Shown in pieces: positions 15,035-21,861 of a stretch of 25,551 nt of DNA. The notes under the pieces were generated by a model. That model was not told where the DNA came from and made no database searches. It was given only the letters and a program-made list of their open reading frames with translations. The DNA is taken from contig DGBM01000292.1 of NCBI GenBank assembly GCA_002384765.1, positions 217 through 25,767 of the forward strand. Reading direction: 5' to 3'. Position 1 is the stretch's first letter. Each line of letters opens with the position of its first letter. Source of the stretch: Demequinaceae bacterium UBA4004 (lineage in GTDB: Bacteria; Actinomycetota; Actinomycetes; Actinomycetales; Demequinaceae). A program made the position numbers and the translations under genes.

Positions 15035-16240
15035 ATGCGTGAACTGCTGACCCTCGAGCAGTATCAGGCCGAGTTGCTCGCACTCGTCCACCCAGACACC
15101 CTCGTCGAAGACGTGGCGTTGGAAGCCGCCACGGGTCGCGTCCTCGCCCAAGACGTTGTCAGCGGCGTCAGCGTCCCCGTGTTCGCGAACTCGGCGATGG
15201 ACGGATACGCCGTCCGTTTCGCCGAGGTCGCGGATGTGCCGATGACCCTCCGAGTTGTGGGCGATGTCCCGGCCGGGAGCGCGGACGATCCGGCGGCCGG
15301 GCCAGGTGAGTGCGTCCGGATCATGACCGGGGCGCCGCTGCCGAGCTTTGCGGACACGGTCGTCCCGTTAGAGGAGACCGACGCCGGGACGCAGTTCGTG
15401 GCCATCACCCACGCTCCGGACGCCCTCGGACGCCATGTGCGCGGTGCCGGTGAGGACTTCTCCGCCGGTGCCCGAGTGGCCCGCGCCGGGACGACGATCA
15501 CCCCGGCCGTCGCCGGAACCCTGGCGGCCGTCGGTGTCACCTACGTGGCGGTGCGGCGGCGTCCCGCGGTGGTTGTGCGCTCGACCGGCGACGAGCTGGT
15601 GACGGACGGCTCCCCGCTCACCCGCGGGCAAATCTACGAGTCGAACTCGATCGCGCTGGCAGCAGCCCTCGTCGGTTGGGGTGCGGACGTCCGCAGGGTC
15701 GGGGCCGCTCGCGACGACGCCGACGCACTCGCATCCTGGCTGGACGAGGCCTGCGGGAAGGCCGACTTGCTCGTCCTCACCGGCGGGGCGAGCGTAGGCG
15801 CTTTCGACGTTGTCAGAAACGTGTTGGAGGCAGCAGGTGGCGTCTTCCGCAGTGTCCGGGTTCAGCCCGGGAAGCCGCAGGGCTGGGCGGTGTGGAACGA
15901 CGTCCCGGTCGTGTCGCTGCCGGGGAATCCGGTCTCGGCCGCGCTGAGTTGCGAGGTGTTCGTCCGCCCGCTGCTGGACCGGATGCTCGGCCGCCCCGAG
16001 CGCGGCTGGCTGACCGCCGTCGCCGGAGCCGACTGGACCTCCCCGCCCGGACGCCGCCAACTCGTCCCCGTCCGCCTCTCGACCGGGACGGACGGCAGGT
16101 TGGTCGCGACGCCCTCGCACCGCCGCGGCTCGGCCTCGCACATGGTGTCGTCCTTGGCAGAGGCAGACGGCTACTGCTCGGTCAGCGAGGACGTGGCCGC
16201 GGTCGCAGCCGGCGACGTCGTGCAGGTGAGATGGCTGTGA
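15035..16240 (+). CDS. moeA: MoeA, molybdopterin molybdotransferase
   Basis: The 401-residue protein inserts molybdate into adenylylated molybdopterin (the MogA product) to give molybdenum cofactor. Signatures are NSAMDGYA (52-59), RIMTGAPLP (95-103), RSTGDELV (182-189), YESNS (201-205), then LTGGASVGAFDVV, QPGKPQG and LPGNPVSAAL. Length and order are normal for the family. GGGAGGAG lies just upstream of ATG 15035. It is the first of four overlapping plus-strand genes, moeA-mobA-moeB-moaC. The 268 bases between moaA and moeA hold a possible TTGGCA (14817-14822) and GATGAT (14841-14846) pair as a weak promoter, and no molybdenum-cofactor riboswitch that I could recognise. Confidence 0.95.
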   Translation: MRELLTLEQYQAELLALVHPDTLVEDVALEAATGRVLAQDVVSGVSVPVFANSAMDGYAVRFAEVADVPMTLRVVGDVPAGSADDPAAGPGECVRIMTGAPLPSFADTVVPLEETDAGTQFVAITHAPDALGRHVRGAGEDFSAGARVARAGTTITPAVAGTLAAVGVTYVAVRRRPAVVVRSTGDELVTDGSPLTRGQIYESNSIALAAALVGWGADVRRVGAARDDADALASWLDEACGKADLLVLTGGASVGAFDVVRNVLEAAGGVFRSVRVQPGKPQGWAVWNDVPVVSLPGNPVSAALSCEVFVRPLLDRMLGRPERGWLTAVAGADWTSPPGRRQLVPVRLSTGTDGRLVATPSHRRGSASHMVSSLAEADGYCSVSEDVAAVAAGDVVQVRWL

Positions 16241-16803
16241 GATTCGACGCCGTCATCCTGGCCGGCGGACGGGGATCGCGGCTCGGCGGGGTGAGCAAGC
16301 CCGAACTCGAGGTCGACGGACGGCGGCTGCTGGACGCAGCACTCGCGGCCGCGTCCGGTGCTGAGCGGACGGTGGTCGTGGGCGACGTCGGCGTGCCGGA
16401 CGGGGTGACACGCGTCCGCGAAGACCCGCCGTTCGGCGGTCCCGTTGCGGGGCTGGAGGCCGGTCTGCTGGCGCTGGGCGCAGGCAGCGCGCCGTGGACG
16501 CTCGTGCTTGCCAGCGACTTGCCCGACGCCGAGGCGGCCGTCACCGCCCTGCTGGCGACCGACCCGGCCGACCACGACGGCGCCTGCCTGCTCGACGCGG
16601 ACGGACGGCTGCAGTGGCTGCTCGGCTGTTACCGGACGCCGATGCTCGCGACACGGCTCGCCGCGCGCGGGGGGATCACCGCCATGTGCCGGCTGCTGGA
16701 GCCGCTCGACCTACTTGGCGTTGCTGGCGCGGCGGCTAGCACCGTCGATCTGGACACCCCCGACGACATCGCCGCCTGGACGGCCCGCGGAGGAGAACAA
16801 TGA
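16231..16803 (+). CDS. mobA: MobA-like molybdenum cofactor guanylyltransferase
   Basis: The 190-residue nucleotidyltransferase carries the MobA signature LAGGRGSRLGG (10-20) with K23, then VREDPPFGGPVAGL and LVLASDLPDAE, the GTP- and metal-binding loops. MobA joins GMP to molybdopterin to make the bis-MGD form required by DMSO-reductase-family enzymes such as the one encoded upstream. Its presence beside that enzyme is therefore meaningful. ATG 16231 overlaps the moeA end by ten bases. GTG 16237, also overlapping the moeA TGA, sits at better distance from AGGTGAG (16224-16230) and may be the true start. The stop overlaps the moeB ATG. Confidence 0.9.
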   Translation: MAVRFDAVILAGGRGSRLGGVSKPELEVDGRRLLDAALAAASGAERTVVVGDVGVPDGVTRVREDPPFGGPVAGLEAGLLALGAGSAPWTLVLASDLPDAEAAVTALLATDPADHDGACLLDADGRLQWLLGCYRTPMLATRLAARGGITAMCRLLEPLDLLGVAGAAASTVDLDTPDDIAAWTARGGEQ

Positions 16804-17588
16804 AGCTGAACCCCCTTGTCGAACCCGGCCCCGCGCTGGGCGCTTCCGACACCGAACGGTTCGCGCGCCACCTGCCGATCCCCGAACTCGGCGAGGAGGC
16901 GCAGCGGCGGCTACGGGAAGCGAAGGTGTGCGTGGTGGGCGCCGGCGGCCTCGGCAGCCCGGCCCTGCTGTATCTGGCAGCGGCCGGTGTCGGCACGCTC
17001 GGCATCGTGGACGCGGACGCAGTCGAACTGGTCAACCTGCAGCGCCAGGTGCTGCACAGCACGAACCGCATCGGTGTCCCGAAGGCGGAGAGCGCCGCGT
17101 CCCGGCTCACCGAACTCGACCCCGGCATCCGGATCGTGCAGCACATCGTCCGCCTGACGGCCGAGAACGCGGCCGAGATGCTTGGCGGTTACGACCTCGT
17201 CCTCGACGCGGTCGACAACTTCCCCACCCGCTACGTGATCTCCGACACCTGCGCCGAGCTCGGCATCCCGGTCGTGTGGGCTGCCGTCCGTGTAACGCGG
17301 GCACAAATCAGCATGTTCTGGAGCCGTCCGCAGACCCCCCAAGGACCGACCGACGGCATCACGCTGCGCGACCTCCACCCCGAGCCGCCGGACGAGGCGA
17401 CCTGGGTGACGGCGGCGCAGGTCGGCGTGCTCGGCGCAATGTGCGGGCAGGTGGGCTCGATCATGGCGAACGAAGCGGTCAAACTGATCACAGGGGCGGG
17501 CGAGACTCTGTTCGGGCGGCTGCTCTACCTGGACACGATGACGGCGCGCACCGCGGAGGTGGCGATCACGCCGAGGAGGACGTCATGA
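16800..17588 (+). CDS. moeB: MoeB, MoaD-adenylating E1-like enzyme
   Basis: The 262-residue protein is an E1-like adenylyltransferase: nucleotide loop GAGGLGS (47-53), D71 and D73, NLQRQVLHSTNRIG (79-92) and LDAVDNFPTR (135-144). It activates the MoaD C-terminus with ATP before sulfur transfer. There is no rhodanese domain, so the sulfur donor is encoded elsewhere. Two departures from classical MoeB are visible. The zinc CxxC before LFPEPP is replaced by TLRDLHPEPP, and the usual Cys before GVLG is Ala (VTAAQVGVLG). MoeB adenylation does not need that Cys, so activity is probably retained. The ATG overlaps the mobA TGA, and the TGA overlaps the moaC ATG. Confidence 0.92.
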   Translation: MKLNPLVEPGPALGASDTERFARHLPIPELGEEAQRRLREAKVCVVGAGGLGSPALLYLAAAGVGTLGIVDADAVELVNLQRQVLHSTNRIGVPKAESAASRLTELDPGIRIVQHIVRLTAENAAEMLGGYDLVLDAVDNFPTRYVISDTCAELGIPVVWAAVRVTRAQISMFWSRPQTPQGPTDGITLRDLHPEPPDEATWVTAAQVGVLGAMCGQVGSIMANEAVKLITGAGETLFGRLLYLDTMTARTAEVAITPRRTS

Positions 17589-18061
17589 GTAAGGATCTCA
17601 CCCATCTGGACGACGCCGGAAACGCGCGCATGGTCGACGTCAGTGGCAAGGAGCCGACTGTGCGGACGGCTTCGGCCGGGGCCTTCGTCCGCTGCGGACG
17701 TGAGGTGGTTGCGTTGCTGCGGTCGGGCGGCGTCCCCAAGGGCGACGTGCTGGCCGTGGCCCGGATCGCCGGGATCGCCGCTGCCAAGCGGACGCCGGAG
17801 TTACTCCCGTTGGCCCACGTCATCGGAGTGCACGGCGTCAACCTACACGTCGAGGTGGTCGACGGGGGCGTCCAGATCACCGCGACCATCAGGACCGCCG
17901 ACCGCACCGGCGTCGAGATGGAGGCGCTGACCGCCGCCTCGGTGGCCGCACTGGCGGTCGTCGACATGGTCAAGGGCATCGACCGCACCATCGAGATTCA
18001 ACACGTCCGCCTGCTCGCCAAGGACGGCGGCCGCTCAGGCTCCTGGCGCCGCGACTGCTGA
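17585..18061 (+). CDS. moaC: MoaC, cyclic pyranopterin monophosphate synthase
   Basis: The 158-residue protein matches MoaC along its whole length: LTHLDDAGNARMVDVS (5-20), AKRTPELLPLAH (67-78), TADRTGVEMEALTAASVAAL (104-123) and VVDMVKGID (125-133). Counterparts of the active-site residues are present (K52, H78, E111, D127, K130). MoaC converts the MoaA product into cyclic pyranopterin monophosphate. AGGAGG lies four bases before ATG 17585, which overlaps the moeB stop. One oddity is LLPLAHVI where most MoaC proteins have a PLCHPL-type segment; the histidine is kept but the Cys and Pro are lost. It closes the plus-strand cofactor operon and converges on moaE. Confidence 0.94.
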   Translation: MSKDLTHLDDAGNARMVDVSGKEPTVRTASAGAFVRCGREVVALLRSGGVPKGDVLAVARIAGIAAAKRTPELLPLAHVIGVHGVNLHVEVVDGGVQITATIRTADRTGVEMEALTAASVAALAVVDMVKGIDRTIEIQHVRLLAKDGGRSGSWRRDC

Positions 18062-18080
18062 ACGAAAAGCGAACCGTTCA
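18059..18080. terminator. Small inverted repeat spanning both stop codons of moaC and moaE
   Basis: TGAACG (18059-18064) and CGTTCA (18075-18080) form a 6-bp stem with a 10-base loop between convergent moaC and moaE. Each arm contains one gene's TGA. It could act as a weak bidirectional terminator, but the stem is short. Confidence 0.25.
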
Positions 18081-18509
18081 CAGTCCAGACCAGGAGTAGC
18101 CGCCGCCGGCGACGAACTGCTGTTTCCACACCGGGAGGTCAGCCTTGACCTCCTCGACGACGCGTTCGCACACCTCGAACGCCAGCTGGCGATGCGGGGA
18201 CGACACCGCAACGACGAACGCCACATCCCCGACAGTGAGCTCCCCCACCCGGTGGACGGTCGCCACGGCGCATTCGCCGTCCGGGTCGGTCACGGCCAGG
18301 ACGCCTTCGGTGATCTCGCCGATCCGGTCCGGCGCGGACGGGTGGCACGTGTATCGCAGTGCGACGACCTCGCCCTCTGCCTGCCGGTCGTGGTTACGGA
18401 CGACGCCGACAAACAGTGCGACAGCTCCAGAGGCCCGACGCGAGACGACGCGCATCACCGCCGTGGGGTCCACCGCCTCATCACGGACGTCCGCGAGCAG
18501 CACCGGCAT
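18078..18509 (-). CDS. moaE: MoaE, molybdopterin synthase catalytic subunit
   Basis: The 143-residue protein has the MoaE features FVGVVRNHD (33-41), VHRVGELTVGD (85-95), SSPHR (103-107) and the catalytic-lysine helix VVEEVKADLPVWKQQ (118-131) with K122 and K129. With thiocarboxylated MoaD it converts cyclic pyranopterin monophosphate into molybdopterin. MoaD is encoded 4.4 kb away in a separate operon of this cluster, so both subunits are present. Its ATG overlaps the mogA stop codon (ATGA), so mogA-moaE form one minus-strand operon. The C-terminus GGGYSWSGL is slightly short but complete. Confidence 0.95.
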   Translation of the reverse strand: MPVLLADVRDEAVDPTAVMRVVSRRASGAVALFVGVVRNHDRQAEGEVVALRYTCHPSAPDRIGEITEGVLAVTDPDGECAVATVHRVGELTVGDVAFVVAVSSPHRQLAFEVCERVVEEVKADLPVWKQQFVAGGGYSWSGL

Positions 18510-19003
18510 CAGTGGTCGCCCCCGTCCAGCTGGTCCAGAACATGCGACACCAACGGCAGCACCACCCCGAGCCCCTCCAGCGCGCCCTTTGGGCTGCCGG
18601 GCAAGTTCACCACAAGCGCCCCCGGGCGACCCTCCCGCGAGTCCACTATCCCTACGAGCCCCCTCGCCAGCGCAGCGTGGGGGGAGATCTGAACGGCGCG
18701 GGCGCGCAACAGCTCGGCGATCCCGGGCAGCTCTCGGCCGATTACGCGGCGCGTGCCCTCCGGGGTCCGGTCGCGCGGGCTGACCCCCGTGCCGCCGGTC
18801 GTGACGACGAGCCGCGCACCCGCGTCCAGCGCCTCGAGCAACGCAGCCCGGACGCTCTCCTCACCGTCCGCGATAACCCTCCCCGACGCTTCGTATCCCG
18901 CGTCGGCCAGGGCGGCCACCAGCACCGGCCCACCACCGTCGGTCCGCTCGCCGGAGGAGGCCCGATCTGAGACCGTGACCACGACGCTGCAAAGCCTTGT
19001 CAT
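18509..19003 (-). CDS. mogA: MogA/MoaB-type molybdopterin adenylyltransferase
   Basis: The 164-residue protein has the MogA-fold motifs TVSDRASSGERTD (10-22), VVTTGGTGVSPRDRTPE (66-82) and VVNLPGSPKGALEGL (131-145). It activates molybdopterin as the AMP ester for MoeA. The ATG at 19003 has no ribosome site. Instead a TAGAGT -10 element (minus strand, 19015-19010) lies six bases before it, so the transcript probably starts at or next to the ATG and is leaderless. Two direct repeats lie immediately upstream and may be the operator of the divergently encoded HTH-Mop regulator. Confidence 0.93.
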   Translation of the reverse strand: MTRLCSVVVTVSDRASSGERTDGGGPVLVAALADAGYEASGRVIADGEESVRAALLEALDAGARLVVTTGGTGVSPRDRTPEGTRRVIGRELPGIAELLRARAVQISPHAALARGLVGIVDSREGRPGALVVNLPGSPKGALEGLGVVLPLVSHVLDQLDGGDH

Positions 19004-19010
19004 GTCTCAA

Positions 19011-19058
19011 CTCTATAGAACCGGTGGCGCAGCCACTCTATAGAACCGGTGGCGCAGC
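19011..19058. promoter_or_regulatory. Two 23-bp direct repeats at the mogA promoter
   Basis: Identical 23-bp units at 19011-19033 and 19036-19058 are spaced 25 bp apart. Each contains CTATAG and ACCGGT, both small palindromes, and ends GGCGCAGC. The mogA-proximal copy includes part of the TAGAGT -10 element, and its edge is only seven bases from the mogA ATG. Two tandem sites about 2.4 helical turns apart over a promoter look like an operator. The divergent regulator starts about 95 bp away. Regulator binding is inference. Confidence 0.6.
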
Positions 19059-19153
19059 GACCCTTTTCCGCCCGCAAAGCTCCAGCAATTGCTCCGCATA
19101 CGTGAGACCACTCAGCGTGCACCAACGGAGATGTGGCGGTAGTGTCGAACATC

Positions 19154-19552
19154 ATGACGAAACTGCGGATCAAGGACGCCGCCCAGGTTCTTGGTGTGAG
19201 CGACGACACTATTCGTCGGTGGGTTGAGGGGGGCGCGCTCCCGCACGAGGTGGACCACGCCAATCGCAAGGTCGTGGACGGCCGCGCGCTCGTCGGATTC
19301 GCCAAGACGCACGCCTCCCCGATCCCCGACTCGTCCGGAGCCGGACGCTCCGCGTGCAACCGCTTCGTCGGCCTCGTCACCAACGTCATCTCCAACCCCG
19401 TCATGTCCCAGGTCGAACTTCAGTGCGGACCGTTCCGCGTGGTCTCGCTGATCAGCACCGAAACCGTCCGCGAACTCGGGCTCGAACCCGGCTCGATCGC
19501 AGTCGCGGTGGTCAAGGCCACAGAAGTCATCGTTGAGGCGTCGCCCGCCTGA
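19154..19552 (+). CDS. HTH-Mop (TOBE) molybdate-responsive regulator
   Basis: The 132-residue protein joins an excisionase/MerR-like helix-turn-helix (residues 4-50: LRIKDAAQVLGVSDDTIRRW) to one Mop/TOBE domain (about 67-129: NRFVGLVTNVIS, VELQCGPFRVVSLI, VAVVKATEVIVE). Mop domains bind molybdate or tungstate as oligomers, so this is probably a one-component sensor that reads molybdate and binds DNA. It is divergent from mogA-moaE, with the tandem repeats between them. ATG 19154 gives the best family fit but has no ribosome site. GTG 19142 and GTG 19133, downstream of GGAG at 19127, are alternatives adding four or seven residues. It lacks the larger ModE architecture. Confidence 0.85.
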   Translation: MTKLRIKDAAQVLGVSDDTIRRWVEGGALPHEVDHANRKVVDGRALVGFAKTHASPIPDSSGAGRSACNRFVGLVTNVISNPVMSQVELQCGPFRVVSLISTETVRELGLEPGSIAVAVVKATEVIVEASPA

Positions 19553-19636
19553 ACCTCTAGCGCCACCATGGAAAGAAGCCGATGACTCCTCGACTTCAGC
19601 AGTGGCTCTGTTCGCGCCGGTGGACTGTTCGCCCAG

Positions 19637-19861
19637 GTGCTGGTGCCCCTTGGGGATCCGGGCAGTCCGCAGGTCGCGGAAGCATTCGACCGTCTTGCCG
19701 CCGCCATCCCGGCCAACCCGGTGATCCCCGACGGCTCATACGAGCTGACCGTGTACGAGGACGGGCATCGCCGAATCCGACAACGGCCCTTGCTCGTACG
19801 CCACTGTCCACAGCACCTGGACTGCAACCGATGGATGGGCCCGGGCTCACCAGACCAGTGA
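19637..19861 (+). CDS. Short hypothetical reading frame, uncertain
   Basis: A 74-residue frame contains GDPGSPQVAEAFDRLAAAIP, then IPDGSYELTVYEDGHRRIRQ and HCPQHLDCNRWMGP. The composition looks coding, but I recognise no family. The assigned start has no clear ribosome site, and protein-like sequence may extend upstream in the same frame. It directly precedes a frameshifted remnant, so it may be the damaged front of that gene rather than a gene of its own. Confidence 0.25.
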   Translation: MLVPLGDPGSPQVAEAFDRLAAAIPANPVIPDGSYELTVYEDGHRRIRQRPLLVRHCPQHLDCNRWMGPGSPDQ

Positions 19862-19871
19862 CGACCCCGCC

Positions 19872-20342
19872 TTGTATATCTTCAAGCCGGCGACGAGGAA
19901 CTATGACCTCAACGCCGTCCCGGCCGACCCGAGCGTCATGGAGGCCTGCCTCCGGGCCCGGCTGATGGCTCCTCCTCCGTCGAGGAAGCACTGTTCGAGG
20001 CCTCAACGAGACCCTCATCTTCACCCCGACACCGGCAGCGACCCGTGCCGCCTCAATCCGGATGCCCGCAGGCGTCGCCGGAGTGACCGTCACCGAGGAC
20101 ACCACCGATCCGAAGGACGTCCCGCAACCAAGGACGCCTTCGTCGACAAACAACACCGGGCGGGGATCGTCAACGCCATCTACGTCGACCCGGCCACCAC
20201 CCAGGGGGTAGCAGAGCTCCGGACCCAGAACGGGCAGCCCCTCGACACCTGCATCTACACCGAGCGGCGCATTGTGCCCAGCCTGCCCAACGACATCATC
20301 GAGACCCTGGGCGCCCACTGGGTAGAGAAGTCAATTCCCTAG
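19872..20342 (+). pseudogene. Frameshifted hypothetical gene, function unknown
   Basis: The beginning (YIFKPATRNYDLNAVPADPS, MEACLRARLMAPP) and the end (AGIVNAIYVDPATTQGVAEL, CIYTERRIVPSLPNDIIETL) are in one frame and read like ordinary protein. The part between about 19995 and 20130 is Arg/His-rich nonsense in that frame. In a neighbouring frame it reads NETLIFTPTPAATRAASIRM then AGVAGVTVTEDTTDPKDV. Two compensating frameshifts would explain this. No family was recognised. It separates the molybdenum island from the plasmid-type genes to the right. Confidence 0.5.
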
Positions 20343-20652
20343 CACGCCAATCACTCCTCGACCGGCTCTAGCCTCGCTCAACCCGCGGGTTCGAGCCGGT
20401 CATGGGTGGCACACCGACGACTCTGGACATCCCGCTTCTGGCCGCACTCCGGGCGGGCGCGGCTCAGGGCGTCCGCGCGAGTCGGGCCCTGCAGGCACAG
20501 CGATCCTCGACCGGTTCGCTTGCAGGGCTGCGCAGTCCCATGTCGATGTCAGTCGGTTGCAGGATTTGGGCGGCCAACGGTAGGGAGTCGCCGCGACCCA
20601 GCAGCTGAACCTGCCGCTAGCGAGCCGGACTTCTGGGCCCGAGACTGGTGCC
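20343..20652. other. Intergenic stretch without a supportable gene
   Basis: No reading frame here resembles a known family. A direct repeat of TCCTCGACCGG with one base difference soon after occurs near 20355 and 20506. A T-arm-like GGTTCGAGCC occurs near 20389 but is not part of a foldable tRNA. Confidence 0.3.
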
Positions 20653-21081
20653 GTGCCCACCCCGCCCGAGTGCGACTTCTCGAGCCTCGCGCCGACTACC
20701 GGCTACACGCGCGGGTGCCGGTGTGAGCAGTGCGGGGACGCCGCCCGAGCGGCGAAGCGGCGGTCACGGGAGAAGCACGCAGGTCCGCCGCCGCGCCTGG
20801 ACGACGAACGCGAGAAGGACTGGTACAGCGCGCATAGGGACAAACTCCGTGCAGAGTACGCAGAAGGCGGCAAGGTCCCGGACGCCGACGCATTGACGCT
20901 GGCGCTCCGCAAGGACATCGCGCCCCGCCTTGTCCGTGGTCGCTATACCGAAGCTGAAGACCGGGTCATCATCGCTTGGCGAGACACTGACCTCATGCTC
21001 GCCGTGGCACTGGGTCGCACGTACGACGGGGTGATCGGACGCAAGCACCAGCTCCACCTCGCGGGCCGTCTTTGGACTTGA
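20653..21081 (+). CDS. Putative small DNA-binding protein (Cys-rich plus Myb/SANT-like)
   Basis: The 142-residue protein has an N-terminal YTRGCRCEQCGDAARAAKRR segment (about 18-37). This C-x-C-x2-C cluster with a following basic helix is common in actinobacterial phage and plasmid proteins and may bind zinc. The C-terminal part (about 95-137: RYTEAEDRVIIAWRD, LAVALGRTYDGVIGRKHQL) has the Trp/hydrophobic spacing of Myb/SANT-like helix-turn-helix domains. A DNA-binding role is plausible. The GTG start at 20653 has no good ribosome site and is uncertain. The gene stands alone, convergent with the prepilin peptidase. Confidence 0.55.
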   Translation: MPTPPECDFSSLAPTTGYTRGCRCEQCGDAARAAKRRSREKHAGPPPRLDDEREKDWYSAHRDKLRAEYAEGGKVPDADALTLALRKDIAPRLVRGRYTEAEDRVIIAWRDTDLMLAVALGRTYDGVIGRKHQLHLAGRLWT

Positions 21082-21161
21082 CCTTTCGGCCACGAACCGC
21101 TGAACCGCACGCTCGTGGTGCTTTGTGTCGGCTGGCGAAGGCGGCTACAGGGTCTGCTCGA

Positions 21162-21812
21162 TCATTGTGGGAAGGCACTGGCGACTAAGGCGAGCCAGTA
21201 GCCGCTGAGGAGCCCGGGACCGTAGGGGATGGGGCCGACTCTGCGAGTCGTCTTCGCCCAGACCAGGGCGCCGAGGGATCCCGTTATCACCGCAAGCCAG
21301 ACAGGGCCTAAGCCCAGCGGCCCGATGGCGAGCCCCATCACGGACGCGAGCTTCACGTCGCCGAAGCCAATGCCGCCCTTGGACACGAAGTGAACAGCGG
21401 CGAACATGGCGCCAGTTGTCAGTGCGGCGGCCACGGGGAGGACGAGAGCTGACCATCGCTGCTGTGCAGCCGCGATCGCAACGACTGCGAGCAGAGTGAC
21501 AACCGCGGCCGGCACGAGCACCCGATCCGGGATGCGGAGCACGTCCAGGTCGACTGCCGCCAGCCAGGATCCGGCTGCGGCGAGGGGAAGTAGTGGGAGG
21601 TAGACCAACGGGTTGCTGCTCAAGTGGGCCGCGGCGGCCAGGCTCACGAGCGCGAGGGCGCTGGTCCCGACCACCCACCAGCGTGGGCCGGGTTGGGGCA
21701 GGTCGTGCTCCTCCCCATCGCGATAGCTCAGCGTGGCCAGGTCACGACGAAGCCATAGTCCGAGCGGCACGCCGATCACTGCGGCGAGCGTGATCATCAT
21801 GATGGGCTGCAC
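21162..21812 (-). CDS. A24-family prepilin peptidase (TadV/PilD-like, short form)
   Basis: The 216-residue membrane protein contains the two A24 aspartate motifs AVDLDVLRIPD (86-96, likely D88) and GGIGFGDVKL (146-155, D152 of GxGD), among several hydrophobic helices. These enzymes cleave the leader of type IV or Tad pilins at the inner membrane face. The cytosolic zinc/methyltransferase part of full-size PilD is absent. I chose GTG 21812 because GAGGAGAG lies five bases upstream; a longer start at 21839 lacks this. The relaxase gene ends 49 bases upstream, so the two are probably cotranscribed, suggesting a pilus used in conjugation. No pilin or pilus ATPase is in the window. Confidence 0.85.
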   Translation of the reverse strand: MQPIMMITLAAVIGVPLGLWLRRDLATLSYRDGEEHDLPQPGPRWWVVGTSALALVSLAAAAHLSSNPLVYLPLLPLAAAGSWLAAVDLDVLRIPDRVLVPAAVVTLLAVVAIAAAQQRWSALVLPVAAALTTGAMFAAVHFVSKGGIGFGDVKLASVMGLAIGPLGLGPVWLAVITGSLGALVWAKTTRRVGPIPYGPGLLSGYWLALVASAFPQ

Positions 21813-21861
21813 GGGGTCTCTCCTCGAGGGCTCGTCCATTCTCGATCCGGGCGTGTGAGCC

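Noticed and set aside
20375..20410. T-arm-like GGTTCGAGCC suggesting a tRNA or tRNA-derived att site
   Set aside because: Flanking bases do not form a T-stem or an acceptor stem, and no D- or anticodon arm could be placed.
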